A DNA stretch of 64,000 bases, taken from Daphnia carinata (taxonomy: Eukaryota; Arthropoda; Branchiopoda; Diplostraca; Daphniidae). How positions within the stretch are numbered: the stretch's first letter is position 1; every line of letters begins with the position of its first letter. The stretch covers positions 9,646,449-9,710,448 of the forward strand of contig NC_081335.1 in NCBI RefSeq assembly GCF_022539665.2, written 5' to 3'. A program made the position numbers and the translations under genes. The notes under the pieces were generated by a model. It saw only the letters and a list, made by a program, of their open reading frames with translations. It was not told the origin of the DNA and searched no databases. Below, one piece after another: positions 1 through 11,997 of this stretch.

Positions 1-302
1 ACGACGGTGACTTCGGTGTTGGTAGGCGAAGGCGATGCATCTTCGACAAAGTGGGAACAAATCAAGCAAGAATGTTTCTCCTCTTTGGCTAAAAACGGAA
101 TGGGCGGCGGGACGGACGGGCCGGTTTTCCTCTTCTTCTCGAACTCGTCGGGCGGCAGAGCGAGTTTGCCCATCACCGGACAGAGCATAATATCCTTGGA
201 ATTGCTTCCTACAAAGTGAGGCCTACGCATGAGTCGGCGTGCCGGGAGTGACGTTGGCAAGTCTTCGACGTCACTCCGATTGCCACTCACGATCTGGCAC
301 AT
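1..302 (-). CDS. Partial hypothetical protein, 5' end only
   Basis: A minus-strand frame is open from an ATG at 302-300 to the left edge of the window, about 100 codons, with a second in-frame ATG at 230-228. The peptide is not low-complexity: it has an arginine-rich stretch, a proline run (GPSVPPPIP) and a CxxC pair (SCLICSHF). It looks like the N-terminus, or the first coding exon, of a host gene whose remainder lies outside the window. I do not recognise the family. The plus-strand frame at 7-219 is treated as a shadow because the minus frame has the more protein-like composition. The start is uncertain between the two ATGs, and an exon end could fall anywhere before position 1. Confidence 0.45.
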   Translation of the reverse strand, partial: MCQIVSGNRSDVEDLPTSLPARRLMRRPHFVGSNSKDIMLCPVMGKLALPPDEFEKKRKTGPSVPPPIPFLAKEEKHSCLICSHFVEDASPSPTNTEVTV

Positions 303-3178
303 GGTTTTCGAACGTTCTTTTCTCGGCTTTGCGCTGTGAAATGACTGTAAAATGAACCAAACGGCTCAAGTCACTCCACTCTTTATACCGGGAAAAAAAA
401 AAAAATATCTTTTCCCCCCGCCCTTTCTTCGATTTCCAATGCTTCTCGGCCATCCAATCGCTTACTTCTTTTTTTCTCTCTATCTCTGTCTTTATCACTT
501 ACGCAATTAGACCAAGGTGAAACAAAAACAAGATAAAAAAGAAAGAAATACCTTCTTTTTCTTTTTTGTTAAACGGATCCAATTTCAACAGACAGTGGAT
601 CTGTGTTTTTCTCCTTTCCCGAACAATAAAAAAAAAGCGAGTGATAACAGTAATTTTTTCCGAATGCTTTATCTTCGACAAGCATTGCAGTGCAGAGACA
701 CAATTAGTGACGCAGGTTCCCTCGTGTTAAAACTGAGAGAATCACTCCAAGTTGGTGTTAAAGTCATGTGGCGTTTTGGGACAGTGGCCAAAACGTTACA
801 CGAAAGCAAGTGCTTTTACGGTGTGCACAGCTTTCTTTGAAAAAAAAAAAAAAATCGAAGCCAAACCATCAGTCAGGGGCAGTCACATGGCCCAACCCGC
901 TGGACTGTGGCCAAGAGCAGCAACAGACATCCCATTTGATCTCATGGCTGTGTGTTTCGGTAGCCGTCACTCTGTGCTCAAGTCCGGTTGCTGATTTGCA
1001 AGATTCCTTGTTAGTCTAAGTTGTGGTACATGACGTGGTGCTGCGAAAAGAAACAGGAAAGTTCTTTTTCTTTTCTTTTTTTGGTGGTTGTGTTTTCATA
1101 ACACCTCGTCGCGCTGCATAAGGCTAACAGATAATCAATTGACGCACGCTCGTATCCAATTATCATGAAATTTCGCTTCTCGCGTCTTCGACTTCTTTTT
1201 GGTTAGATTCCAACTTTGATTGGCCAAGGCAAACGCACCCTCACGATCACACACGGCACACTAGAAAAGCCACCGCGTGATGCAATCAGGAATGCGTGAT
1301 CGCCACCACGTAGCGCGAAAAACAAACAAAAACAAAACAACCCGTTGCTGAATTTTCTTTGAATTATAGAAGTGTTACGCACACACGCTGCCCTACGTTT
1401 TTTTATACGTTATTGATTACATTAAGTGTAGGGATCTGAAAGAAATGAAAAATGAAAACGCAACTTGTTATTGGGTTTCTAGGTTATTTATGCATGCAGA
1501 CGTTAGGAGGGCGTGATAAGCGGAAAGGCAGACGGGATGGAGACATTGCTTGATTGGGAAAGCTACCGGATACCCCATAATCTATGGATCATTTCACTGT
1601 TTCCGTCGCCCAAGGGTCGTCGGTAAGTCTATAGCTCCCGTATATCTTTCCGGCTGTCTAGCCTATTATACTTCGCTAACCGTCAAAGTCACTCAATGCC
1701 CGTCCCAAAACTGAGCTACTCTTTGATTTGTAATTCCCTCGGTTTTGGTATTTCTAGTTCCCTCCAAAAGAAGCAAATCCGGATATAATATATTCAGTGT
1801 GGCTAGGAATTAAAATGGCGAGGGGGGGATGTACCATAAACAAGGAATGGACATGCAGCTGTGCAAATGCAAATCGTTTGATTTTGGCATCTGTTTTGTA
1901 TGGTGGCGCAAAGCAGAAAAACAATGGCAATTGTCTGGTCGATTTGAAAGCATTCAACACGTCGTAAAAAAGAAAACGTACAAGTTTGGCTCATTTGTTT
2001 CGACTTGTCAAATGGCTTTGAAAGGGCGTTGCCCGTACAAGGATGGCGTACTGAAAAAAAGACGAAAGAAATTAACGCTTTTATCTATGCGATTTTCAAC
2101 GCGTTTCGGCGAGTAGCAACAAAAACCAAAAATAGAAAGGCTCTACTCGTATTCGGAAAGCAAAAAAAAATATCGCTTTGGATTAACGCAATTTTTGTGT
2201 TTCTTTCTTTTCGAATTCATTCGTTGACTTTGATAGTAGGGAAATTGAAAGAAATCACACTTTCAATTGCACTTCATTGTCTTTATTTAAAATCCATTTA
2301 CTTCACGTTAAGCACATCGGTGATGAAAGCTACTGTGTTTATAAGGAAAGCTTCAAAACCTTAACGAAATTTCTGTGCGGTTTAATTTTAAGAGGTTCTC
2401 TTCAAAAACGATTCGAGTGTTCGGGGAAAACTCTGACGTCCCAGAATGTGTTTCTAGTCTGTTTTCCAGCGCCAGGAAACGAAAACACTTTTACTGTCAC
2501 ACTAAATAAGTCCTTGAAGCTTACATAATAATAGATCGTGAGTGTTTTTAAAAACCGTTATTGGTTTTAATACCCAAAAACACAAGTGTAATCCAGATCT
2601 CACGCCTTTACTTTTATTTCCTGTTCGAATTTTCAGTTCAGAAAGTCGATTTATCAGGAACCGTTTTTTTTTTCTTTTGAAACGAATTGGACTCACGAAC
2701 GGACAAACAATGTGGTCACTACATTGAGAAACCACGGGATTTGCTTTATTTGCTTAGAAGCCACACGCGTACAAGCTTGGCTATGTACACAACTGATTGG
2801 AAAATTCGGTGTGATGATAATAATTTGCAAATCGACTCGAAAAGACGCAGCTCATGAATAAATTGCACCTGGGCTCCGGCCAATAGCGAGTGTTAACAAA
2901 TGTTTCAATTAGCATAAAAAGATGCAGCGATTGACAATCAAAAGAACACAAGACAAAAAGTAAATGCTTAGGGAAACCTCTTCTCTCATATATTGAGACC
3001 AGTGCGCAAAAACAAAAGATAAACGCAACACCACTGCCCGAATGGGAAAAAAACAGACCTCTTATCCAATCTGTAAAAAGAAAATAACAAACATAATAAA
3101 TCAGCAACGAAGCAAACATCCTTAACAGAATGACGTAGTACCCCACGCAAAATACCTTAATGGCGAAAGACAGCCCGT
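303..3178. other. Intergenic DNA, nothing firm
   Basis: This stretch is AT-rich, with many A and T homopolymers. It lies between the 5' end of the left-edge gene and the 3' end of HBS1L. Several 60-130 codon frames occur on both strands, but they are lysine/phenylalanine-rich and overlap each other, and none shows a recognisable domain. The last few hundred bases probably include the HBS1L 3' UTR. Confidence 0.5.
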
Positions 3179-6100
3179 TCACAGAATACCGGTAACGAGG
3201 CCTGCAGCGATGGTTGTACCGTTTGCTCGGATCATGAATCGACCTAATTCTCTATAATCCTTATAGAGTTCCATACAAATAGGTCGGGAAATCTCGATTT
3301 CCACCAGACCGCTGGTTTGTTTGGTTAAGCATCGAGGCCGCTTTCTAACCACCTCGCCCGTGCTCTTGTGAATCTGTGCAATCAATTTGCTGATCGTAGC
3401 TGCTTCGGACAGAGATTGATAATGAATGACCACCTGGGGGTGAAAACAAAAAACAAAAATTAAATATTACAAAAACTATTTGCGAAAAAGAATTTGTCTG
3501 TCTTCCTTGTTCGTACCGGATATCCTTTTGTGATTGGTATATCGACGTTAAATATCACAACACGCGCCTGAATCCGTGAGGTTACTTTAATCGGTTGGCT
3601 AGGGTCACACAAGACAGAACCAAGGCCAACATCACTTAGATCTGCACCACTCACAGTCAAAACCACCTGGTCGCCAGCGAAGCACGATCCCTTTGAAACC
3701 TCGTTAATGGCAATATCTTTATATCGAAAAACAAAATAAAATAAATAAAAAATCAAATAATAAAAAGGATTTTTTAAAAAGTATTACTTCTGATTTGAAT
3801 AATTTCATTTAGCGGCATTATTAGAAGTTTATCAGCAGTTTGCATCATGCCACTTTCGAGACGACCTGCTAAACAACAACCCGAGCTGCCACCAACACTT
3901 TTAAAAATATCACTTATCACGAGCCGAGCGGGCCGATCCAATGGACGCTCTGGTGGCCGGAACTTGTCTAGCCAAAGCACATCAATAATTGTAAAACAAC
4001 GAAAAAAAAATTTGATGAATTGATATGCACAGTTGTACCGATAGCTTGAAGCAATGTTGGTCCACTGTACCATTCAGTTAGTTTGGGTTCATCCAAAACT
4101 GTCAAGTTTTCTCCAGTTAGTCCAGACACTGGCACGTAGAACACATCCTGTTCTTTATAGCCAGCCTGCTTCAGAAAGGCACCCAAACGAGCTACAATTT
4201 CATTGAAACGATCGCGAGACCAACCGACCATATCCAATTTGTTTACAACCTGATCAACATTGAAAGTTAGAACTTGACCTAAAAAAATCCAAATACAATA
4301 AAAGAAAGTCCGGAACTAATGCTATTTACCACTCCCAACTGACTGACGCCTACGATAATAAAAAATCCGTTAGTTTTAAAGCCCTGTTAAAATAGGTAAG
4401 AAAAGTAAACTTACCGAGGGATCTGACAAGAAGGGCATGCTCCCTCGTCTGACCTCCACTTTCAAAGCCCGTTTCAAATTCGCCGGTAGTGGCATCAACA
4501 ACCAAGAGGGCGACATCGGCTTGAGCTGCTCCGAAAATCATATTGGGTATGAAATCGCGGTGGCCGGGCGCATCTAAAAGCGTTATGGATTTGGTTTCGG
4601 TTTCGAATTGTGACTGGGCCACATCCATCGTGATACCACGCGATCTAGTAATTAACGGAGACATTCAGATACTTCTGTTTTAAGTTTGTAAAAAGACATT
4701 CTAGCGGTTAACACTGACCTTTCTTCGCCAGTTTCATCGAGCACCCATGCGTACATGAAAGATTGTTTGCCAAGTTTCTTAGACTCTTGTTCGTATTTGT
4801 GCATTTGCTTGGAAGACACTTGTCCCAAGCGAAATAGCATGTGGCCCATCAACGTTGATTTGCCTGCGTCGACATGCCCTACGACGACTAAGTTGAGCAA
4901 TGCCTTGGTCCCACTTCTCTCCTTCACGTACTCGCTGGCAACATCCACGCGACTCTCGCGTGTGCGACTGCACACGCGGTGAGTTACACATAAATAAACA
5001 TTTGAAACAATTAATAAGTAAACCAAAATAGAAGATTAGTTGAAAATTACGGCTGAGATTTGGGAGTGGCTGACGGTGTAGCTGAAGGTGTAGCTTCTCG
5101 ATCTCCCGGAGATGAGGAACGTGGGGTGGCACCTGGAGTTCGGAGGTAGCCCAGCTGCCGACTAGTTTCTTCTACCGCCAATTCTAAGCATCCGCATGTT
5201 TTTAGAGAAGACAAATGTTAGCATTTTCGTACAGCAACAGATAGCATTCATAATAATACAACCTTGTTTTGCTGGCTGGCGGTCGGCTGAGCTGCTGGCA
5301 TCGGTGCTAGTCGAGGGCAACGAAAACCCGGTGGCAACAACTTTCTTTGCAGACACGACTTTCACTGGAGTCTTTCCATCTCGAAACTCTGATCCTCTGA
5401 TTTTTTCCACTATTACCCGTTGAGGATCAAACGAAATCGATAAGCTTACAGTACGATCAATACTAAATGGGATACGATGGACTGAAAAAGTGAGCTCTGT
5501 ATTGACGACCAAGATCACTTAACAACAAAAAGGGACAGAATTGGTTCCGACGAAGAATAATTGAAGACGAAATTTTTTTTTTTTAAATGTGTAAGACGAG
5601 TTTAGAAGGGGGCTGTTTAAATGACACGGAGGCGACTTCTAATAACATCATCCGGCGAAGGGGTCGTAAAATCGAATGGTTTTAAAGGTAATGATGCGTT
5701 AGATGTCATCACGGATCGATCAAATCTACGAAAGAGAGTTTTAGAGTGTTGGCCGTCTGTGGCCATTACGCGCCCTAACGGCGATGCTTGCTTGCAAATT
5801 AGTGCCATATCCAGTGGACTAGAGTCGACTACAAGTGGTAAGTTCGGAAGGATTTCTGCAGTTCTAGCTGACTGGACGTTTCTCCGTCCCTCAGCTATCG
5901 CGCATTTGCTTCGCAACGCCAAGGCCAAATCAAAGTTCCTCTCAACGCTTTGAATTTCTGGTTGGCTGTTCGGAAATTGGTTGGCTAATGGTCGATGAAG
6001 GCGAGGCGCATGCACCCCCGGCCGACTATGTGGTTGCAAATTTACTCTTGCCAACTCAGATAAAGAAGGACGAGTTATACTTGTCCCTAGGCTTTTAGAC

Positions 6101-7251
6101 TGGTTCGGTTGACCTAAGCTTATCTTTGCCAAATCAGCTAACTTTGGTTTAGCAAGAACCTGACCATTCCCTGTATTAACTATTGAACCCTGTTTAAAAG
6201 GCGCTATAGGATTAGGAGTTGGCCTCTGCAAAGTTGGATTTCTCTTTGATAAATGAAGCGTGGCAAGTTGACTCATGCTTAATTTTTCTGTACTTAAACT
6301 AGATGTGATATCTTACCTTATTGAACAGCATCCCAAGGAAAACAGACACGAGAAGACGCCCCAACCAACATATAGAAAAATAAAACGTGTAAAAAGAAAC
6401 GATTAATTCAATGTAAATCAACAAGAAATGAATCATGTAAACATTAGACTATAAAAATTTACATGATATCTAGCAATCACTAACAGAGTCTGAAATATTA
6501 AATAGAAATGACTTTTTATGATAAATGGTAGACTGATTACAAAAAATGGTAAGAGCCTGATGTACCCCAATGTTAATACCTTGAATCACAGGCGCTGGTT
6601 TTGATTTGACGATTGATTTTGTGGGTTTGCTTAATGAGGAAGCAACAGAAGTCTTCAACAGTTGGTCAAGAGCCTTCTCTGCATCAAAGTTACATGCTAG
6701 AATGGCATCAATGCCAGCTTGTTCTGAAAGTGCATCCCCCATTCTGTCACGAAGAAGATCAAGGCAGGAATACAATTGGGCTTGTTCTAATTCACCTAAG
6801 GGGGGTATTCTAGAAGGTGCACCAACATCATTTCCATTTTTGGATTCCTAATATAACAAAGTTATTAATTTTTTGTTTACAGAAAATTTCAAGAAAGGAT
6901 ATTGGAATGTACATCTGTAATCAGTTCATCTTCCTCTGGAATATCTGACTGAATATATGCAGACATCTGATGTTCTTGACTTCTATCATAAAGGAAATGT
7001 TCTGCATAGGTCAAGCAACATTGTAAACAGCGCAATTCTAATAAGATATAAGTGTTGAATTATGAAAATTACGCATGCTGGGCGAGGAGGCATAATCATC
7101 TTCAACAGAATGGCCATAGACGTCATCATACCCATCATACTCTAGAATACAAGTGTTAACAATGAATGTAAATGGTATTTACATTACTTAAAACTATGCC
7201 AATTATACCTTCATCGTAATTCATAGTTCGAATATTCCTATGTCTAGCCAT
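3179..7251 (-). CDS. HBS1L: HBS1-like translational GTPase (ribosome rescue)
   Basis: HBS1L with Pelota rescues stalled ribosomes in the cytoplasm. Coding exons read from phase and GT-AG sites: 7209-7251, 7073-7141, 6913-7001, 6580-6847, 5263-5481, 5051-5183, 4719-4967, 4415-4644, 4330-4349, 4039-4249, 3788-3967, 3517-3716, 3179-3433. They sum to 2166 bp (721 codons plus TGA), close to the roughly 684 residues of the human protein. The N-terminus begins [15 protein letters not shown], followed by the SVEDDY segment and an HBS1 N-terminal helical domain ([14 protein letters not shown]). The GTPase domain shows the P-loop GHVDAGKST, the switch II motif DAPGH and the guanine-specificity motif NKLD. 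Beta-barrel domains follow, ending in the EF1A-type TIAAG near the C-terminus. Introns are mostly under 120 bp. The exon 5263-5481 acceptor is the least certain boundary; it is the one that fits phase and a pyrimidine tract. Confidence 0.93.
5617..7251 (-). CDS. HBS1L: HBS1L short, SKI7-like isoform (alternative last exon 5617-6287)
   Basis: An intronic open frame of about 223 codons (5617-6287) has an AG acceptor after a pyrimidine-containing tract and is in phase with exon 6580-6847. It ends in its own TAA. Joining exons 7209-7251, 7073-7141, 6913-7001, 6580-6847 and 5617-6287 gives 1140 bp, exactly 380 codons. It would share the HBS1 N-terminal domain but lack the GTPase. Two similar short motifs stand out, [12 protein letters not shown] and [12 protein letters not shown], and the end carries [11 protein letters not shown]. 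In vertebrates a short HBS1L splice form (HBS1LV3) bridges the cytoplasmic exosome and SKI complexes. Equating this exon with it rests on position, phase and architecture and is my inference. No AATAAA is visible just after the stop. Confidence 0.6.
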
Positions 7252-7477
7252 ACTGTTATGGTGAATCGTCTGAGGATAATTGAAATAAATTGAATTATTA
7301 AAAACAAATTATCAGGATGAAAACTATTCCTTCCAAGGAATTCTTATGTGATCAAGACGTTACGATAGTGAATTTCTTCTTGTGGATCTTGTAGCAGACA
7401 TATACTAAACAGCATGCGAAAAAACAAATGAGCAACGCCAGCCAGCGAAACAGAACAACAACAAACTATCAAACAGC
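7252..7477. promoter_or_regulatory. Bidirectional HBS1L/CIAO3 intergenic promoter region
   Basis: Only 226 bp separate the HBS1L ATG (minus, 7251) from the CIAO3 ATG (plus, 7478). Both 5' UTRs and the core promoters must lie here unless upstream noncoding exons exist. No clear TATA box is seen for either direction. The assignment is inferred from geometry. Confidence 0.6.
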
Positions 7478-9649
7478 ATGGCCACCAGTTCAAGATTTAG
7501 CAGTGTTATACAGTTGACAGACTTGGATGACTTCATAACTCCTTCACAAGTATATTTTCAAATATGAGGCAAAAAATGGTTCCAAATACCTAAAAGAAAT
7601 TATGCAAATTTATTTATTTAGGAGTGCATCAAGCCAGCTAAAACACAAAATGCTAGACAAGTTACATCTTCAGGAAGTGCCAAAATCCAAATTGGGGATG
7701 ATGGCTCTTACTCACAACTGAACAAGGTGGAATTCATATAATTTTATTTTTAGCAGTTTAGTTTAATCTATTTTTATGTGAGATGACACCAATATTCTGG
7801 TCAACCGTAAAGTGTTTGGTTATGTCACACGTTTCCATCAGTTAGATTATGTAATTTGAACAATTTATCAAACTCCCTTAAGGGTAGAAAGGAGACCAAC
7901 GCCTGCAAAGAGTATTGGTGCACCCAAATTTTGGGCTATGTGCAGTTAGACAAATTCCATTGTTATAGGTCATTTAAGATACATTTTAATTTATCTACAT
8001 TGAAGTGAATACTTTTCTCTTTTAAAAATAAGTAACAGTTTTGGATTGGGTTCATGATTTCATACTTTAATGATAATTTAGCATGCATTTCTGCTTAATC
8101 TTCAACAAAAAATCAGAATGAAAAATGTTACTTTTCTATTTTTTTTTTAAGGAGGGAAGACCTGAAAAATTACAAAAAGCACAAATAACACTTAACGACT
8201 GTTTGGCCTGCAGGTGATTTTTAATGATGAGTAGAATTAAAGTTGTAGGTGTAATAATACTATTCTAAATTATAGTGGTTGTATAACATCGGCTGAGAGT
8301 GTTTTGATTGGCCAACAAAACCATATGGAGTTCCTGAAGCTATGTAAAGACATTGAGCTATCATCACCCAGCAGATCCTTTGATAAAATTGTAGTGGGAC
8401 TCTCATGCCAACCTATTCTTTCATTTGCAAACAAGTTTCAGATACCTCCTGAAGAAGCAAGAGCCAAACTTTCAAGTATCTTTCTGTCTATTAGATTGTT
8501 GTCCAAAACTCAAAAATGATCTAATGGAACGTAGCTCTTTTTAGGCAACTGGGCGCCGCAAAAGTATTTGATGTGGAATCATTTTCAGACCTGTGTTTAC
8601 TTGAGTGTGGACAGGACTTTGTCCATCGATACAGAGAACAATCAACCAATTCAACTTCGATTCCTGTACTTGCATCTGCTTGCCCTGGTACCATAGCCCT
8701 ACTCTAATGTTATATCAGATTTACTGACATATCTTTTACGTCAAGGCTGGATATGCTACGCCGAGAAAACTCATGGAAATTGGATTTTGCCACATCTTAG
8801 CGAGGTCAAGTCTCCACAGCAAATAGCGGGCGTCCTTATCAAAGATGTACTGCCCAACGAACTTCAAACGAGTGCTTCTCGTCTGGCTGTCGTCATGATT
8901 ATGCCATGCTTCGATAAAAAACTGGAGGCTTCGAGAAGTGACTTCTTTCGCGACGACCAACAAAGCAAAGATGTCGACTTTGTTATAACTCCCGTAGAAA
9001 TCGAGCAGATACTGGAAGAATTAGCTATAGAATTCGTTGACTTAAGTCCATCTCAAATTGATTCTCTGGGTGGTACAACGGATACGTCATGGAGCGTACC
9101 GTCTGGATCTGGTTCAGGAGGTTATGCCGAACATGTTCTACGTTTTGCTGCCAAGGAGCTTTACGGCATGACACTGGAACATGTTAAGTTTCAGCCACTA
9201 AAAAATTCTGACATCCGAGAAGCTTTCGTTGAAAAAGATGAAGAGCAGGTTTTAAGTGTGGCTATTGTCAACGGATTCCGAAATATTCAAAACCTTGTAC
9301 AAAAAATGAAGCGAAAGAAACGTACATATGATTATGTCGAAATTATGGCCTGTCCATCAGGTAAGTTTTCAACCTACATTTGAGTAAACATTTAGTAACG
9401 CTTTAATCTTTAGGTTGTTTAAATGGTGGGGCACAATTGCGGACAGAATCGATGGAAACGAAGACACTCACAGCTAACATGGAGGCTCTTCATACTAAGC
9501 TTGAGCACCGACAAGTCGATGACGTTAGAGTAAATAAATTAAATCATGTCTGGCTCGGTAATGCGTCACCTGAGGAACACCTGAATAAGTTGAGAACCAG
9601 CTATCACTCTGTGCAAAAGTCAACAAATGCCTTAACTGTGAAGTGGTAA
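7478..9649 (+). CDS. CIAO3: Cytosolic Fe-S cluster assembly factor NAR1/NARFL
   Basis: This is an iron-only-hydrogenase-like protein of the CIA pathway that helps deliver Fe-S clusters to cytosolic and nuclear apoproteins. Coding exons: 7478-7549, 7622-7726, 8152-8213, 8276-8485, 8545-8687, 8746-9360, 9414-9649. They sum to 1443 bp (480 residues), against 476 in human. The N-terminal ferredoxin-like cluster cysteines are in ECIKP and DCLACSGC. The C-terminal cluster cysteines are in ACPGW, MPCFDKK and MACPSGC. The GGSGGYAEH-type region and the GFRNIQNLV segment are also family hallmarks. The protein ends in tryptophan, as the human protein does. All junctions use GT-AG; exon 4 ends at a weak donor (GTCTAT), chosen because it keeps the conserved spacing KLSSIFLQLG. 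All key cysteines are present, so it should be functional. Confidence 0.94.
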
Positions 9650-11027
9650 CAAACAAATTTTCAGTGTATCTGTTTAATTTTTTGAAGTGTTCAAGTAACT
9701 GTCAGACAATCCTATTCACAACAAATAGTGTTGGCGTTCAAACAGTGTTTTGAAAATCTATATTACATTGTTGTATTCGCGTAATATAGGAGGCAGAGGC
9801 TAGTTACATTTGGTTTTGCAGTATGGTTACTACAAACTAGAAACTTCTCGTAGACCCACCCTTGTGGCTGGCCATATTGCTGTCTACGGCATATTGTGGG
9901 GAAAGGTTAAATATTTTTATGTCTTCTTGTAAGAAGCCACTGTATGTGACGTCGCCGCTGGATTTGGAAGATGGACTCTTCTAGTGAATGCCTTCCGTTT
10001 CGCCTTTGTTGGAATCATTCTCTTTCGAGTCCACTATCTTCTTTCCGTTAGCATCTTTAGCCCAGATGTAGATGCAGCTTAACTGACTTTACTGATTAAT
10101 CGAATCTGTACAGCGGCATTTAATCAGAGCTTGCAGATCCGGTTTTTCCCCCCTCCACTCATAATAAAAGCTTTCTGGCCATTTAAAACTTTTTCTGCAC
10201 TAAAATGTAGGATCCCTATGCTAGTTGAATTCCAGTCTGAGCTTTCTAGGGTAGCCAGCTGGACAAACTTGTGAATTTTCAAGATTCTATTTTTCCAGTG
10301 TTTCAGTTTGATTACGGTTAAGCTCTGATAACGCTATATTTTCCGGTTGTGCTTTATGCTGCTAGACAATTTTTACTACGAATTAACAACTTTCATTACT
10401 GCCATAGGTTGCCTGATAGGCTAGCTAAGAGTTAAAGAATAGAAAAGTCCAAAGGGAATTTGTGCTTTCTGAAATGAAAGCCTTCCCAACTGTTTCAGAC
10501 AAGGTCAATGCAGCCGTTGAAAGACTATACGACATGGAATGTCCATGCTTTACGTTCCTGGAAGTCTAGTCTCAGGAGATATTCAATGTCAAAGCTTTAT
10601 ATATAGATACTGCACACGTGTGTGCCATTAAGGCCTTCTGCAGACATTTTTTTCAAACGAACTTTTTAAGTCTGTACCAGTCCCTCTAGAATGCTAGGTT
10701 TGGTGTTGTAGGAATACACCCCCTTTTTATGAGTAAAACGCCCATGCAACCAATAGGAGTTGCTTTAAGAGTCTAGCTGATCCAGTCGCTCCAGAGGTGT
10801 GTCGCTTTGGTTGCTCTTGCCTGTTCTCAAAATTCTTGAAAGGCTTGATGCTTCTCAGTCTCTGATACATGCCCAGATGGGATGCTTTGCTTTCAAAGTT
10901 TCTGCTCCGCTACTCTTGTCAGAAATGGATAAATAGTAGCATAGCAGAACTTTAGATAGCAACGCGTGTCATGCGAGCGTTGCAGTGATTTGTATTTTAT
11001 TATTCTTGACAAACATTTTGTTCTACA
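9650..11027. other. CIAO3 3' flank and intergenic DNA, with one possible minus exon
   Basis: No complete gene is seen. One segment, 9981-10077 on the minus strand, reads after an AG as a short lysine/asparagine-rich tail (YIWAKDANGKKIVDSK) ending at TAG. It could be a terminal coding exon, but I could not find convincing upstream exons. A short plus-strand stretch near 10468-10569 also reads as open protein-like sequence before a TAG. Both may be pseudogene debris. Confidence 0.25.
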
Positions 11028-11285
11028 TCAGTGTAAATGTGCGTGTGTTAAGTAAGAAAGGTCACATTTTATTCCATTCTTACTCTGCGTGCAGGAGGGG
11101 TGATGTAGAGTAATTTGTAAACATAATGTAATAAGTTCAACGATCTTTCGTCGGCTTTTCAACAGCTGCCGATGATAGCGAGCGAGTAAAATAGCTATGT
11201 AGGGCATCCTGGAAACTTGTTTTGCCGGTATACGGGTAAATAATTTCATCGAGTGTTTAGTTTCATTGGATGGAAGAAAGGACAA
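11028..11285 (-). pseudogene. Relic of the small hydrophobic ORF of the glycoprotein-bearing element
   Basis: The 85-codon frame contains LLARYHRQLLKSRRK, which matches LLARDHRQLSKADGR in element D (20159-20422). The nucleotide context (the ATCTTTCGTCGGC area near 11143) also matches D near 20258. It is part of a degraded, rearranged relative of elements B and D: here the glycoprotein start lies at higher coordinates than this ORF, opposite to its order in D. Confidence 0.4.
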
Positions 11286-11552
11286 TCTTCATATGCAAAA
11301 GAAAAATTCAGGAAACGATATTTCGTTGGACAAGGGGAACAAAAAAGTGCACGCTAAAAATTTGACGGCGGCAAAATGAGCCGTGAAGGTTAATACACAA
11401 GTTTTCATTTTCATTCTAAGTTCCAACAAGGGCGGATACTGATAGGGCGCATAAGAAAAAAAAGGAAAGAGAAATACGAGCAGGTAAAAAGGGCGCGCTT
11501 GGTGGGGCTAAAAGGTATATCTTTCCTAAGCCCTACGCAACACGTTATACAG

Positions 11553-11623
11553 TTGCTAATAGCTCGATGATACAGCGCTCAGCTGACATGTGAAAGGTCT
11601 GAGGTTCGACTCCTCAGTATGAC
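11553..11623 (+). tRNA. tRNA-like sequence, probable tRNA-derived relic
   Basis: It reads as a 71-nt cloverleaf-like unit with a box A-like TAGCTCGATG, and a T arm with a perfect 5-bp stem (TGAGG/CCTCA) around the loop TTCGACT. The anticodon arm is poorly paired. The loop CTGACAT would give GAC (Val). It is homologous to the unit at 20637-20707 in element D, so it was carried by the element rather than being a host tRNA gene. Unlikely to be functional. Confidence 0.4.
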
Positions 11624-11763
11624 TAGATAACTCATCCGTTAACTAGGGTGCTAATGCAAGGAATGCCATAAAGTGACAAATATTTAATTAGGCAATAGCA
11701 ATAAGTCAAAATGACGCAGAAGTTAGTATTTTTTATCAAGAAGTTAGATGTGTTGATCGATTT

Positions 11764-11997
11764 CTATCTGCCGCGGATATATCCGGGGAAGTTAAAGGCT
11801 GCCTTTTTGTCGGTCATTACTCGGCAGTCCACTTTTGTATGTGAAGTGCGTGTGGCAGGCTCGCAAAAACCGTCGGAGAATTGAAGAAGTCCAACTCCAG
11901 TTCGGTTATTACAGTTGCATGTTGTGGTTTGGAATGCTATTGCCGATGAGAGCAGGAGGGTCAGCGCGATAAAGATCAGCATGATCTGGGGAATCAT
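11764..11997 (-). pseudogene. N-terminal fragment of RNA-virus-like glycoprotein (env)
   Basis: The frame encodes a signal peptide (hydrophobic run near residues 5-22) followed by a cysteine-rich ectodomain start with CNC, an LLQFSDGFC block and FPGYI. The same block order occurs in the glycoproteins of D (18351-20080) and B (43844-45579). Only about 77 codons survive before a stop. It belongs to the degraded element that includes the zinc knuckle and protease at 12881-13320. Confidence 0.6.

Noticed and set aside
1754..2735. Several 60-120 codon frames on both strands in the intergenic region
   Set aside because: They overlap each other, are rich in Lys, Phe and Ile as expected from AT-rich DNA, and show no domain or conserved start.
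5621..5953. Plus-strand ORF opposite the HBS1L alternative exon
   Set aside because: The minus frame has phase-compatible splicing and conserved-looking motifs; the plus frame is a shadow.
8486..8544. U12-type intron in CIAO3 starting at the earlier GTATCTTTCT
   Set aside because: The site resembles a U12 donor but gives the wrong reading frame for the next exon; the downstream GTCTAT keeps frame and conserved length.
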